This document shows, piece by piece, positions 37,382 to 46,784 of a stretch of 64,000 nt of DNA. How positions within the stretch are numbered: position 1 is the first letter of the stretch; every line of letters begins with the position of its first letter. The translations under genes and the position numbers were made by a program. Location of the stretch: the NCBI RefSeq assembly GCF_000468755.1, contig NZ_AWEZ01000061.1:62001-126000 (forward strand), written 5' to 3'. Origin of the DNA: Olsenella profusa F0195. GTDB taxonomy: Bacteria; Actinomycetota; Coriobacteriia; Coriobacteriales; Atopobiaceae. The notes beneath the pieces are model-generated. The model was not told the origin of the DNA, did no database searches, and saw only the letters and a list, made by a program, of their open reading frames with translations.

Positions 37382-39500
37382 TTTCCACCCTCGAGGCCAC
37401 GAGGATGATCTCCTCGTCCTCGTCCGCCTCGAGGAACTCGGAGGCCATCAGCGTCTTCAGCTGCTCGACAGAGAGCGTGTTGGAGAAGTCGAGCACCTTG
37501 GCCCCGATGCACAGGTAGAAGTCGGGGCAGTGCTCCATCTCCGCCTGGTAGTACAGCATCTGCTGCCAGAGCCGCTCGACGTTCGCCTCCCAGTCCCTGG
37601 CCAGGCACTTCGCGACCACGGCATCGCCCACCTGCACCTTGATGAAGCCACGGTGGTCGATGATGCGCAGGGCGCGCCTGTCCCTGTTGGGAGCGGTCAG
37701 CACGTAGAAGTTCCTCGAGCTGATCTCGGCCGTCACCTCCGACTCATCGACACGCATGGACTCGGCCGCCAGTTCCACGGCCTCGGCCTCGTCGCACTCG
37801 AGGCTGCCCGTCGAGGTCTGCACCTCGTTGGACCCCAGGGCGATGGCCGTGACCTTGGAGGTCTGGGAGTCGACCTCCACCTGCACCTCGACAGTGTCGG
37901 GAACGGCACCGTTCTTGATGGCGAGCTCCTTGGCCTCCCGCTTGATGGAGGTGATGTCCTGCACCGTCGGGTTGGGGATGACGCGCTCGACCACGTCGCG
38001 GATCATGGCCAAGGCGACACCGATGGAGGAGATGACCTCGGCATCCTTGGGAATGGAGTAGTTGAGGCCCATCTGGCGCGCGGTGTAGGGCAGAAGCGAC
38101 GAGGCACCACCGCCACAGCCCACGAGCGTCATCTGGTCGGGCTCGAGCTTGTACTTCGCCGCCAGCCCCGAGACGACCGGTTCGATCTTCTCGAAGGCCT
38201 TCCTCAGAATCTGCTCGGCGCACTCCTCGACGCTCACGCCGAAGTAGTCCGCCAGGGGCTGCATGGCCTTGCGCGCCGATGCGACGCTGCCGAACGAGTA
38301 GTCCTCCGGCCTCACCAGCCCGAGGACGTTCGCGGCACAGGAGTTGGTGATGGTTATCCTGTCGCCGTCCGCAAGCCTAATGCGCACGTAGTCCGCCGGG
38401 TCTCCCTCCTTGGGGGAGAAGAACTCCACCTGGGGGTCGACGATGTCCTCCTCGGGCGTGTACACGGCATAGCCCAGGCCACCGATGTGCGCCGAGCGGG
38501 GCCCCACGTCCACGAGCCTGTGCTCGACCGCGCGTACCATCGAGCCGCCGGCAACGCCCAGCACGATGACGTCGAGGGAGTTGACGTAGGTGCTGTGCCC
38601 GCCCACGACCGCGTACTCGACGGCGGGGCGGCCATTCTTGATGACGCCGATGTTGGTCGAGGTGCCGCCCACCTCGAAATAGATGCCGTTGGAGGCACGC
38701 AGGTACATGAGGGCGCCCATGACCGAGGCGGCGGGTCCGGACAGCATCGTGAGGACGGGGCGCTTGCGCATCTCGTCGATCTCCATGACGCCGCCGTCGC
38801 CGCGCATGATCATCAGCGGCACGTCGATGCCGGTAGAGTGGACGGCGCTCTCGGTGGAGTTTGCGGTGTCCATCATCTTGGGCAGGATGGAGCCGTTGAT
38901 GGCCGCCGTGCGCGTGCGCCGGGTGAGGCCATAGAGCTTGGAGATCTCGGACGCGACGGAGACGAGCAGGCCCTTATCCTGGGCGACCTCCTTGACGAGG
39001 CTCTCCTCCTCGAGGGAGTCGACGCCAAAGGCCTTCGAGGCGACGATGACCTGTGCGTCCTCGGAGGTGAGCGTGTCGATCGCCTGGGCGACGCTCTCCC
39101 GATTCACGTTCTTGTTCTTGAGGTAGGTGTGCGAGACCTCGATCCTGCGGCCCGTGCCGAGGTCGATGTCGCCCACGTTGCTCTGGCGCTTGGAGAGGAA
39201 GCCTTCCAGGCCGCCCCCGCCCATGCCCAGCACGCCGACCTTGGCCACATCGCCCTCGAGCAGGGCGTTGGTCGCCTGGGTGGTCGAGTGCGCGATGAAG
39301 ACCACGTCATCGGGGCTGATGCCATTGTCCCTGAGGCACTGCTGGAAGCACTCGATGACGCCGCGGGCGACGCCCATCTCGTCATCGTGGGTGGTCATGA
39401 CCACGGACTCCCCCACGATCCGGTGCGTCTCGTTGTCCAGCGCGACGGCCTTGGTGTGAGTGCCACCGACATCGATGCCCACGCGTACTGTTCTGCCCAT
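37374..39500 (-). CDS. Hydantoinase/oxoprolinase family protein (HyuA-like)
   Basis: A 708-residue protein with the N-terminal ATP-binding actin-like segment GIDVGGTHTKAVALD at 8-22, TTQATNALLEGDVAKVGVLG, and VGGTSTNIGVIKNGRP. LSGPAASVMGA and VGCGGGASSLLP mark the Hydantoinase_A part. Family members use ATP to open or carboxylate cyclic amides or ketones (hydantoin, 5-oxoproline, acetone). About 150 C-terminal residues (from TVEVQVEVDSQTSKV) extend beyond the core and are not recognised. No HyuB partner is present. Downstream it overlaps the HELFH gene; upstream in the same direction is a permease gene, so these three may be one transcription unit. Confidence 0.82.
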   Translation of the reverse strand: MGRTVRVGIDVGGTHTKAVALDNETHRIVGESVVMTTHDDEMGVARGVIECFQQCLRDNGISPDDVVFIAHSTTQATNALLEGDVAKVGVLGMGGGGLEGFLSKRQSNVGDIDLGTGRRIEVSHTYLKNKNVNRESVAQAIDTLTSEDAQVIVASKAFGVDSLEEESLVKEVAQDKGLLVSVASEISKLYGLTRRTRTAAINGSILPKMMDTANSTESAVHSTGIDVPLMIMRGDGGVMEIDEMRKRPVLTMLSGPAASVMGALMYLRASNGIYFEVGGTSTNIGVIKNGRPAVEYAVVGGHSTYVNSLDVIVLGVAGGSMVRAVEHRLVDVGPRSAHIGGLGYAVYTPEEDIVDPQVEFFSPKEGDPADYVRIRLADGDRITITNSCAANVLGLVRPEDYSFGSVASARKAMQPLADYFGVSVEECAEQILRKAFEKIEPVVSGLAAKYKLEPDQMTLVGCGGGASSLLPYTARQMGLNYSIPKDAEVISSIGVALAMIRDVVERVIPNPTVQDITSIKREAKELAIKNGAVPDTVEVQVEVDSQTSKVTAIALGSNEVQTSTGSLECDEAEAVELAAESMRVDESEVTAEISSRNFYVLTAPNRDRRALRIIDHRGFIKVQVGDAVVAKCLARDWEANVERLWQQMLYYQAEMEHCPDFYLCIGAKVLDFSNTLSVEQLKTLMASEFLEADEDEEIILVASRVEIA

Positions 39501-39525
39501 TGCTCAGCTCCCTCGTTCCAAGGAG

Positions 39526-39553
39526 GGGACAGGAGCTTGCAATTCCCTGTCCC
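39526..39553 (-). terminator. Small hairpin in the permease-hydantoinase gap
   Basis: GGGACAGG and CCTGTCCC pair around a 12-base loop in the 82-base space between the two genes. There is no T-run. It may be a weak attenuator or mRNA-stability element. Confidence 0.35.
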
Positions 39554-39582
39554 TGCCGTACCTTACGAAACCACGCACCGCA

Positions 39583-40944
39583 CTAGGCAGCGAACACGGC
39601 GAACGCGACCATCTCGAGGATGAAGGCGCAGGCCAGCGCATAGGGCAGGCACGTCTTCATATAGTCCTTGATGGACACCTTGGTGTAGCCGATGGCCCAC
39701 AGGTTCCAGGACTGCGTGGGGCACACGTTGGTGTTGACCGTGCAGCAGGGGATGTAGAACAGGGGATACAGCACCGCGATGGGCAGGCTCGTGGAGGCCG
39801 CCACAATGGCGAAGGTGGCGACGCCGGCACCCCAGATGGTCAGGGGACCACGATAGAGGGCCAGGAAGCCGAGGATACCGAAGACCAGGAAGAGCATGAA
39901 GGTGTTGGTCGGCAGGAGGGGGGCGACGATCGGGGACAGGAGGTTCTTGCAGAGCCCGGCTGCCTTCACGAACATCTGGACGGCCATCAGGAAGGCCAGG
40001 ACCAGACCCACGTCGGCGACACCGTCATGGAAGGTCTTCTGCACAAGCTCGCAGATGCCACTCCAACCCTTCCTGAACGAGCCCGTGGTGACGATGGCGA
40101 AGACGACCGCGATGACGATGGCGGGAATCTGGCTGATCTTGAACGCGATGGCGAGGGCCACGGGAATGATCGGGGCGATGCACGCAAGCAGGCTGACGTT
40201 CTGGGAGGACAGGTCGACGCCCTGGGCGGGTGCGGCCCATGCGTGGACGGGGCCCTTCTTGGAGAACCTCAGCGTGAGGACGATCATGAGGATGATCGAC
40301 ACGAAGTGCACGGCAAACGCGATGAACGCGAAGGAGTACCACTGGCTCCACTGGTCGGGAGAGGAGAGGTACTGGGAGCCGTCGGCCATGACCATCGTCG
40401 TGGCGGCCTGCGTGAGGAGCGACTGGTTGAAGTAGAGACCACAGCCCACGGACATAACATAGGCGCAGGTCGCGAGGGCGACAGGGATGCCCAGGGACAG
40501 CATGATCGGGAAGACGATGACGCCGATGGCGACCACGGCACCGGGGCCATACGAGGTCGTGAAGATCAGGGCGACGACGATACAGAGCAAGCTTGCCGTA
40601 AGGCCCGGCTTGTCGCCACCCAGCTCGACGGCCTTGCGGATGATGGTGCCCGCAATGCCGGTGCCGAGCAGGATGCGGCCGAACCAGCTGCCGAAGATGA
40701 TGTAGATGGCCGTGGCACCGAAGCCCGTGGGGCCATCGTTGAACACGGTGGTGAGCACCGAGTTGATGGCGGTCCAGTCCCAGGTGGTCTGACCCTCAGG
40801 CAGGCCAGCACCACCGATCATGCCGAGGGCACCCCACAGGGCGGCCATGATGAAGAGGCCCAGCATGAGGTTGCCCCCACGTGCCGCGTACACGATGAAG
40901 GCTATGTACGTTACGAGCAGGATGATGCCAATGACGGTACCCAT
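39583..40944 (-). CDS. Ion-transporter-superfamily permease (CitMHS/GntP-like)
   Basis: A 453-residue membrane protein with about 12 hydrophobic segments starting at the N-terminus (TVIGIILLVTYIAFIVYAA). It shows a GSWFGRILLGTGIAGTIIRKAVE loop and TTSYGPGAVVAIGVIVFPIML. A second, similar half carries LVLAFLMAVQMFVKAAGL. This two-half layout is that of organic-anion permeases of the IT superfamily (CitMHS, DcuC, GntP). Substrate unknown; the downstream hydantoinase-family gene suggests a small cyclic amide or carboxylate. ATG 40944 follows GGAAAGGGAGAC. A LacI-type operator lies about 65 bases upstream. Confidence 0.78.
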   Translation of the reverse strand: MGTVIGIILLVTYIAFIVYAARGGNLMLGLFIMAALWGALGMIGGAGLPEGQTTWDWTAINSVLTTVFNDGPTGFGATAIYIIFGSWFGRILLGTGIAGTIIRKAVELGGDKPGLTASLLCIVVALIFTTSYGPGAVVAIGVIVFPIMLSLGIPVALATCAYVMSVGCGLYFNQSLLTQAATTMVMADGSQYLSSPDQWSQWYSFAFIAFAVHFVSIILMIVLTLRFSKKGPVHAWAAPAQGVDLSSQNVSLLACIAPIIPVALAIAFKISQIPAIVIAVVFAIVTTGSFRKGWSGICELVQKTFHDGVADVGLVLAFLMAVQMFVKAAGLCKNLLSPIVAPLLPTNTFMLFLVFGILGFLALYRGPLTIWGAGVATFAIVAASTSLPIAVLYPLFYIPCCTVNTNVCPTQSWNLWAIGYTKVSIKDYMKTCLPYALACAFILEMVAFAVFAA

Positions 40945-41004
40945 GTCTCCCTTTCCTTTCCCGGTCGACTGCATTCACGTCATCTGATGGCAGGGGTGAC
41001 GATT

Positions 41005-41028
41005 TGAGAGAAACCGATTTTATCTCTC
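41005..41028. promoter_or_regulatory. LacI-type operator candidate
   Basis: The core AAACCGATTT at 41011-41020 is flanked by GAGAG on the left and TATCTCTC on the right, giving an imperfect palindrome. It lies in the 413-base divergent region between the permease and the second LacI gene, where no gene or other element was seen. Compare the cores at 17354-17371 and 46785-46794. Confidence 0.55.
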
Positions 41029-41357
41029 GTCCTCGAAGTACATTGTTCGTTGCTCGGGACGACCTGCCTCATGCTACGTCCATGTCATTCATAAGGTGTT
41101 CACCTCACCCTCATTTGTATGCGCTCCTCTGAACAAAGACAAGACTGTCGGTGGATGAGCGCAAAATGTAATCGGTTCCAATCCTCTGAACGGTATCTTC
41201 GGAACGACAGACGTTGCAAGAGTCTTACACTCTCCCCAGGTATGCCTCGGCTCTCCCACAAATGAGTATGGTTGAGGGGATAAGGCGCACCAAGATGAGG
41301 TGGAATGCGGGATGAATGGATCCTGCCATCGCGCGTGGGACACAAGGAGGGTGGATC

Positions 41358-42428
41358 ATGTCCAGAAGGACCGGCAAGGTGACCATCGAGGACATCGCTA
41401 TCGCCGCGGGCGTATCTAAGACAACGGTTTCACGCTACATCAACGGCAAGTACAACCTGATGCGCGAGGACACCCGCAGACGCATTGAGACGGCCATCCG
41501 GCTCTCCGACTACCAGCCCTCCGCCATCGCACGAAGCCTCAAGACCCAACGCTCCCTCTTTGTCGGCGTCGTCGTGGCCGACATCACCAGCCCCTTCAGT
41601 TCGATGCTCATCTCCGGCATCGGCAACTACCTCGATGCCCACGGCTACATCCCCGTGTTCGTCAACTCGAGCGACTCCCCTGAGAAGGAGGCCAACTACA
41701 TCCGCACCCTGCTCACGCACCAGGTGGACGGCCTTATCGTGAACACGACCTCCCACGATAACCCCTACCTCATCCAGCTCGCCAACTCGGGACTGCCGGT
41801 CGTCCTGCTCGACCGGCGTATCGACAACTTCAACTTCGACCTCGTGACCGGCAACTACCACGCCCCCATGGAGGAGCTGGTACACCACCTGCACGACCAG
41901 GGATTTGACAGGGCTGTGCTCTTCACCGAGGACTACACCAACAACAGCGTCCGCAAGGACCGGCTCGACGGGTTCTGCTCTGCAGACAGGGCCTGCTTCG
42001 GGCGCGCCAACCCCATGGACGACGTGATAACGCTCAGAATCGGTGACGCTCGACACGTGCGTGACGAGGTGCGACGCGTGGTCGAGGAGACCCCTGAAGG
42101 CCAGGTCACCGGCCTTGTCAGCAGTAACTCCGTCACGCTCGTCAACCTCGTCTACGCCACCTCCACGCTGGGACTCTCCATCCCCAAGCAGGTGGGCATC
42201 TGCGGCCCCGACGACTGGGACTGGTCGCGCAGCATGGCCTGGGACTGGTCCGAGATCATCGGCATGGGCATCACCACCTACAAGGTCCACCCATACCGCA
42301 TGGGTGTCGAGGCCTCGGAACTCCTCATGAAGCGCATCGGCGACCCCGGTGGCGCCAGGAGGACCATCGAGGTGCCCTGCGAGCTCACCGTGAGGAGGTC
42401 AACGCTCTTGGACGGTGGGCGCACATAG
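41358..42428 (+). CDS. LacI-family transcriptional regulator of uronate locus 2
   Basis: A 356-residue LacI/GalR regulator with the helix-turn-helix TIEDIAIAAGVSKTTVSRYI, hinge YQPSAIARSLKTQRS and effector domain LFVGVVVADITSPF. ATG 41358 stands behind AAGGAGGGTGG. Paralogue of the regulator at 16121-17209, with the same recognition-helix residues (SKTTVSRYINGK), so the two should bind similar operators. It heads a plus-strand group with KDG kinase and the aldolase-VOC pseudogene and faces uxuA and its partner from the other side. Probable control of locus 2 and perhaps of the divergent permease. Confidence 0.9.
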   Translation: MSRRTGKVTIEDIAIAAGVSKTTVSRYINGKYNLMREDTRRRIETAIRLSDYQPSAIARSLKTQRSLFVGVVVADITSPFSSMLISGIGNYLDAHGYIPVFVNSSDSPEKEANYIRTLLTHQVDGLIVNTTSHDNPYLIQLANSGLPVVLLDRRIDNFNFDLVTGNYHAPMEELVHHLHDQGFDRAVLFTEDYTNNSVRKDRLDGFCSADRACFGRANPMDDVITLRIGDARHVRDEVRRVVEETPEGQVTGLVSSNSVTLVNLVYATSTLGLSIPKQVGICGPDDWDWSRSMAWDWSEIIGMGITTYKVHPYRMGVEASELLMKRIGDPGGARRTIEVPCELTVRRSTLLDGGRT

Positions 42429-42469
42429 CATTCGAACGTATGGCAGCGCAACGAGGCGGTAGGAGTCAC

Positions 42470-43426
42470 ATGCAGGAACAAAAGGGGATTCTCTTGGTGG
42501 GCGAGCCCATGGGGCTCTACATGTCACAGCAGGAGGGCGGGCTCGACCGGGCCCGCACCTTCGCCCTGGCCGTTGCCGGGGCAGAGCTGAACGTTGCCAT
42601 CGGCGTGAGCCGCCTGGGACACCGGGTGGGCTACCTCACCAAACTCGGTGACGACTTCCATGGCAGGCTCATCGTCAGGCTCATGAACCAGTGTGGCATC
42701 TCCACCGAGTTTACGACCCGCACCAGCGAGCGGCCGACGGGCATCATGTTCAAGAGCCTCACGCCTAACGGCGATCCGGAAATCTACTACCTGCGCCGGG
42801 GGTCAGCCGCCTCGACCCTCTCTCCCGCCGACGTGGCCGACCTCGACATGTCCGTCTACGGCATCCTGCACCTCACGGGCATCATGCCCGCGCTCTCCGA
42901 GTCGACGCGCGCGGCCACGAGGCTCCTGGTGCGGCGCGCACGCGAGGCGGGCCTCACGATCTCCTTCGACCCCAACCTCCGTCCCCAGCTCTGGCCCGAC
43001 CGCCAGACGATGGCCGCGTTCATGAACGAGATGGCCTCCCAGGTTGACCTCTTCCTCCCCGGCATCGCCGAGACGCGTGAGCTCTTGGGTGACGAGGAGC
43101 TCGCGCCCGAGGAGGCGGCCCGACGCTACCGTGAGCTGGGAACGCGCACGGTCATCGTGAAGTGCGGCTCTCGCGGTGCCTACTTTGACACGGACGGCGC
43201 GCGGGGATGGGGAGGCACCTTCCCCGTCGAGCACACCGTCGACACGGTGGGTGCCGGGGACGGCTTTGCGGCAGGCGTACTCACCGCCCTTCTGGAGGGG
43301 CTGGACATCCGCGCCGCCGTCACACGTGGCAACGCCATTGGCAGCCTCCAGGTACAGGCGCGCGGGGACAACGAGGGCATGCCCGACCGCGAGGGGCTTG
43401 CTGCTTATCTCTCCCGCAACCACTAG
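42470..43426 (+). CDS. 2-keto-3-deoxygluconate kinase (locus 2)
   Basis: A 318-residue PfkB-family sugar kinase. It shows an AGAELNVAIGVSRLG start region, SFDPNLRPQLW, the VIVKCGSRGAY strand and the canonical VGAGDGFAAGV with catalytic Asp near residue 263. The neighbours (KDPG aldolase, uxuA) make KDG the likely substrate. It is not a close duplicate of the kinase at 24256-25287, which has a degenerate GAGD motif, so the two were probably acquired separately. Start at the ATG 42470 after TAGGAG. Confidence 0.87.
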   Translation: MQEQKGILLVGEPMGLYMSQQEGGLDRARTFALAVAGAELNVAIGVSRLGHRVGYLTKLGDDFHGRLIVRLMNQCGISTEFTTRTSERPTGIMFKSLTPNGDPEIYYLRRGSAASTLSPADVADLDMSVYGILHLTGIMPALSESTRAATRLLVRRAREAGLTISFDPNLRPQLWPDRQTMAAFMNEMASQVDLFLPGIAETRELLGDEELAPEEAARRYRELGTRTVIVKCGSRGAYFDTDGARGWGGTFPVEHTVDTVGAGDGFAAGVLTALLEGLDIRAAVTRGNAIGSLQVQARGDNEGMPDREGLAAYLSRNH

Positions 43427-43477
43427 CCCACCATGACCCACTCTCCCGCGACGAGCCATCGATTGGAAGGAGCGGAC

Positions 43478-44437
43478 ATGTTCGAGAGCCTCCTGCGCGA
43501 CGTACACGCCATCGGCACGTCCCCGTCATCGCACTCGGCGCGGCCCAGGACGCCGCGCCGCTCGGCCAGGCCCTGGTGGAGGGGGCATCCCCACGGCCGA
43601 GGTGACCTTCCGCACCGCCGCGAGCGAGGCCTCCATACGCGAGATGGCCTCCAAGGTGCCCGGTATCCTCGTCGGGGCCGGCACCGTCACTTCGGTCGAG
43701 GTAGCCCGGCGGGCAGTGGACGCCGGCGCCCGCTACATCGTCACGCCCGGGTATGACCCGCGGTCGTCGAGTGATGCATCGACCACGAGGTTCCCATCCT
43801 CCCCGGCACCGCCACCCCCGGCGAGATCAAGGACGCCCAGAACCATGGACTCGCGGCCGTGAAGTTTTTCCCGGCCGAGGTGAACGGCGGTGTCCCCGCG
43901 CTCAAGGCCCTTGCCGGACCCTATGGGTCCATGCGCTTCGTGCCCACAGGCGGCATCGGGCCGCCCAACCTCACCAGCTACCTCTCCCAGCCCAACGTCC
44001 TTGCCTGCGGCGGCTCGTGGCTGGCCCCGAAGGATCTCGTCGCCCAGGGACGCTTCGATGAGATCCGTGAGATCTGCCGTCGGTCGAGCTATGCGATGCA
44101 TGGCTTCGAGCTTGCACATGTGGGCATCAACTGCGACGATGCGGCGGAGGCCAAGGAGGTCGCCACCTCCTTCGCGACCCTGTTCGGCTTGCCCGTCTAT
44201 GACAAGGGAGGAGGCTGCTTCGCCAGCGACATGGTGGACGTCGTGAAGGGGCGGCTCCTGGGCGAGCGGGGACACATCGGCGTGAGCTGCGTGGATGTTG
44301 ACCGTGCCAAAGCCTGGTTCGAGCGGCGGGGGTACCGCTTCGTGGAGAAGGGCGTCAACCGCGACGAGCGTGGCTACACCTCCGTGTTCCTCGAGGGCGA
44401 GGTGGGCGGCTTCGCCGTGCGGCTGCGCCGGAGGTAG
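43478..44437 (+). pseudogene. KDPG aldolase-VOC fusion, disrupted by three frameshifts and a stop
   Basis: Homology to KDPG aldolase runs through all three frames: FESLLRDVHAIG, then VPVIALGAAQDAAPL, then EVTFRTAASEASI and GAGTVTSVEVARRAVDAGA. It continues CIDHEVPILPGTATPGEIKD, the Schiff-base VKFFPAEVNGG and FVPTGGIG. Each frame change is explained by one missing base (near 43515, in a G-run near 43577, and near 43760). A TGA at about 43772 replaces the Trp codon expected in VVEWCI. From about residue 215 a VOC domain (HVGINCDDAAEA to VGGFAVRLRR) follows, a fusion seen in some Firmicutes-type aldolases. Either a recent pseudogene or clustered sequencing errors; intact aldolases exist at 25.3 and 50.5 kb. 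Confidence 0.8.
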
Positions 44438-44497
44438 CGGCGCCCCCTCGTGTCGGTCCATCCTGGTGGCGCCTACGAGACTCGAGGCGCCCGGCCT

Positions 44498-45577
44498 CTA
44501 CGCACCCCGCTTCTCCAGGGCCTCCCAGAGGCCATTGAGGTAGGCGATGCCGAGCGCGCGGTCGTAGAGGCCGTAGCCCGCACGACCCGTCTCACCCCAG
44601 ATCATGCGCCCATGATCGGGACGGATGAACCCGTCGAAGCCGTTGTCGTGCAGGGCGGCCATGATCTTGAACATGTCGAGGGAGCCATCCCGGGAGAGGT
44701 GGCCAGCCTCGTAGAAGTCCCTGCTCTTCCCAGGCTCGAGGTACTTGATGTTGCGCGCATGGACGAAGTGGATGCGGCCACGCCGGGTGAACTCGGCAAG
44801 GATCGCGTACACGTCGTTGGAGGGATCCTCCGCGATGGAGCCCGTACAGAGCGTGATGCCGTTCGCCGGGGAGTCCACGGCACGGCAGAGCCAGTCGAGA
44901 TCCTCGCGACCCTTGATGATACGTGGCAGGCCAAAGAGACTGTAGGGTGGGTCATCGGGATGGATGGCCATCCTCACGCCACACTCCTCGCAGGTGGGGA
45001 TGATACTCTCAAGGAAGTGCACCAGGTTCGCGCGCAGCTGTTCCTCCCCCACGCCCCGGTAGATCTCGAAGAGGTGCTTTATCTGCGCAAGACGCTCGGG
45101 CTCCCAGCCGGGGAGGACGTAGTTCCCCGTGCCCTGGGCATAGCGCTCGAGCAGCACGTTGGGGTCATCGGGAATCTCCCGCCCCCTGAAGGCCAGGGTG
45201 TTCGAACCATCTGGCAGCTGGAAGCTGAGGTCGCTCTTCACCCAGTCGAAGACCGGCATGAAGTTGTAACAGATGACCTGGATGCCCTGGTGGGCGAGGT
45301 TGCGGATGGTCTGGCAGTAGTTGGCTATGTACCTGTCGCGCGTGGAAAGGCCGGCCTTGATGTCATCGTGCACGTTGACCGACTCGATCACCTTGAGCGT
45401 GAGGCCGACGCCCTCGATCTCGCGCCTGAGGGCGGCGATGCGCTCCTCGGGCCACACCTCGCCCACGGGGATGTCCATGAGGCAGCCCACCACGCCATCG
45501 ACGCCCGGAATCTCCCGTATCTGCCGGAGGGTGATCCTCTCCTCGCTCGAGCCGTACCACCTGAAGGTCATTTCCAT
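44498..45577 (-). CDS. uxuA: Mannonate dehydratase
   Basis: Dehydrates D-mannonate to KDG. The 359-residue TIM-barrel protein starts MTFRWYGSSEERITLRQIRE and has ICYNFMPVFDW, RMAIHPDDPP, LCTGSIAEDPSND, HFVHARNIK and FIRPDHGRMIWGE, the metal-binding and catalytic segments of UxuA. Length agrees with the shorter Gram-positive type. Start at the ATG 45577, 17 bases after the Ldh-family gene stop. It forms a two-gene operon with that reductase. Confidence 0.95.
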   Translation of the reverse strand: MEMTFRWYGSSEERITLRQIREIPGVDGVVGCLMDIPVGEVWPEERIAALRREIEGVGLTLKVIESVNVHDDIKAGLSTRDRYIANYCQTIRNLAHQGIQVICYNFMPVFDWVKSDLSFQLPDGSNTLAFRGREIPDDPNVLLERYAQGTGNYVLPGWEPERLAQIKHLFEIYRGVGEEQLRANLVHFLESIIPTCEECGVRMAIHPDDPPYSLFGLPRIIKGREDLDWLCRAVDSPANGITLCTGSIAEDPSNDVYAILAEFTRRGRIHFVHARNIKYLEPGKSRDFYEAGHLSRDGSLDMFKIMAALHDNGFDGFIRPDHGRMIWGETGRAGYGLYDRALGIAYLNGLWEALEKRGA

Positions 45578-45594
45578 GCCGCTTGCTCCCCTGC

Positions 45595-46647
45595 CTACAC
45601 CGCGGAGAGATCCTCGATGGAACCCTCCGTCCCCTCTGCCAGGCCGCACACCTGCTGCCAGATCATCTCGTCCACCACGACGCCCTCCCTGAGGTTGCGC
45701 TCACGGGTCTGGAGCGTACGCTCCCCGGGATAGGTGACCGGGTAGTCGGGGTCGAGGGGCGTGGCGGCATCCGCGCGGGCGATGCGCTCGTTGACCATCC
45801 CCTGGACTTCCTCCTCGCTGCCGAAGAGATAGGGATCCAGGGCCACGAAGACCTGGCAGGCACCCGTGCACGAGCCCCTTCCCTCGTCATCCATCTGCGA
45901 GCCCGACTTGCCGTTTGCCAGCGCTGCCGCCACGAGATCGAGCGCCAGGGCCATGCCCGAACCCTTCCAGTAGCCTGTGGGGAGGATGCGGCGCGTCTCC
46001 TCGATGGTCACGGGGTCGGACGTGAGGTTTCCCTGGGCGTCGAAGCCTCCCGGGTAGGGCAGCTGGACTCCCTGAAGGCGGCAGGAGCCGATCTTGCCCC
46101 ACGAGTACTGGCTCAGGGCCATGTCGAGCACGACGGGCCCTTCCGACCGGGGGACCGCGATGCAAATGGGGTTGTTGCCCACACTTGGCTCCGCGGAGCC
46201 CCACAGGGGCATGGAGCTCTCCGTGTTGGTCCAGCAGAGGGCCATCATCCCCGCCTCCGCCGCCTGCCAGGCATAGGTGCCACCTCGCATCCAGTGGGTC
46301 GTGTTCCTGAGGGCGATGCAACCGATACCATGCTCCCTTGCGAGGGCGATGGCACGGCCCATGGCGAAGCGAGCGTTAGTGATGCCCGGGCCCAGGTGCC
46401 CATCATAGTTCTCGACCGCACCGTGCGCGCCCACCAGCTCGGGGGTGGCGGAGGGATCGACCCACCCCTTGCGCACGTAGTCGATGAAGCGCGGAACCCG
46501 GTTGAGGCCATGCGACTCGATGCCGTCCAGGGACGTCGATGCGTGCGTCCGGGCGCACTCGGAGGCTACCTCATCGCTGAGGCCCGCCCTGAGGAGGGCT
46601 CGTCTGATGGTCGCCTCCACCTCATCATAGGAAACGCGGATGCTCAT
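45595..46647 (-). CDS. Ldh/YjmC/YiaK-family NAD(P)H-dependent reductase
   Basis: A 350-residue member of the malate/lactate/ureidoglycolate dehydrogenase family that is unrelated to Rossmann-fold Ldh. It has SLDGIESHGLNRVPRFIDYV, the conserved HWMRGGTYAWQAAEAGM, GNNPICIAVPRSEGPVVLD and LPTGYWKGSGMALALDLV. Bacillus subtilis YjmC, encoded beside uxuA in the exu operon, belongs here. Since no uxuB is seen near uxuA, this enzyme is a candidate for reducing D-fructuronate to D-mannonate (inference). Start at the ATG 46647 directly after AGGAGATGAGAGG. Confidence 0.85.
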   Translation of the reverse strand: MSIRVSYDEVEATIRRALLRAGLSDEVASECARTHASTSLDGIESHGLNRVPRFIDYVRKGWVDPSATPELVGAHGAVENYDGHLGPGITNARFAMGRAIALAREHGIGCIALRNTTHWMRGGTYAWQAAEAGMMALCWTNTESSMPLWGSAEPSVGNNPICIAVPRSEGPVVLDMALSQYSWGKIGSCRLQGVQLPYPGGFDAQGNLTSDPVTIEETRRILPTGYWKGSGMALALDLVAAALANGKSGSQMDDEGRGSCTGACQVFVALDPYLFGSEEEVQGMVNERIARADAATPLDPDYPVTYPGERTLQTRERNLREGVVVDEMIWQQVCGLAEGTEGSIEDLSAV

Positions 46648-46784
46648 CCTCTCATCTCCTGCCTCGTCTGCCGTCCTCACAGGCATACATATGCTCCGCT
46701 CATTCTCCCTCGCAGCGGGACATGCCGAGACGGCAGTGCCCCGAGTCAGCGCATTGGCTAGGTGAGCGTAGGAAAAGCTTTCAG

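Noticed and set aside
41089-41345. Minus-strand small open frames in the permease-LacI intergenic region
   Set aside because: No ribosome site or family resemblance; the region is regulatory and AT-richer.
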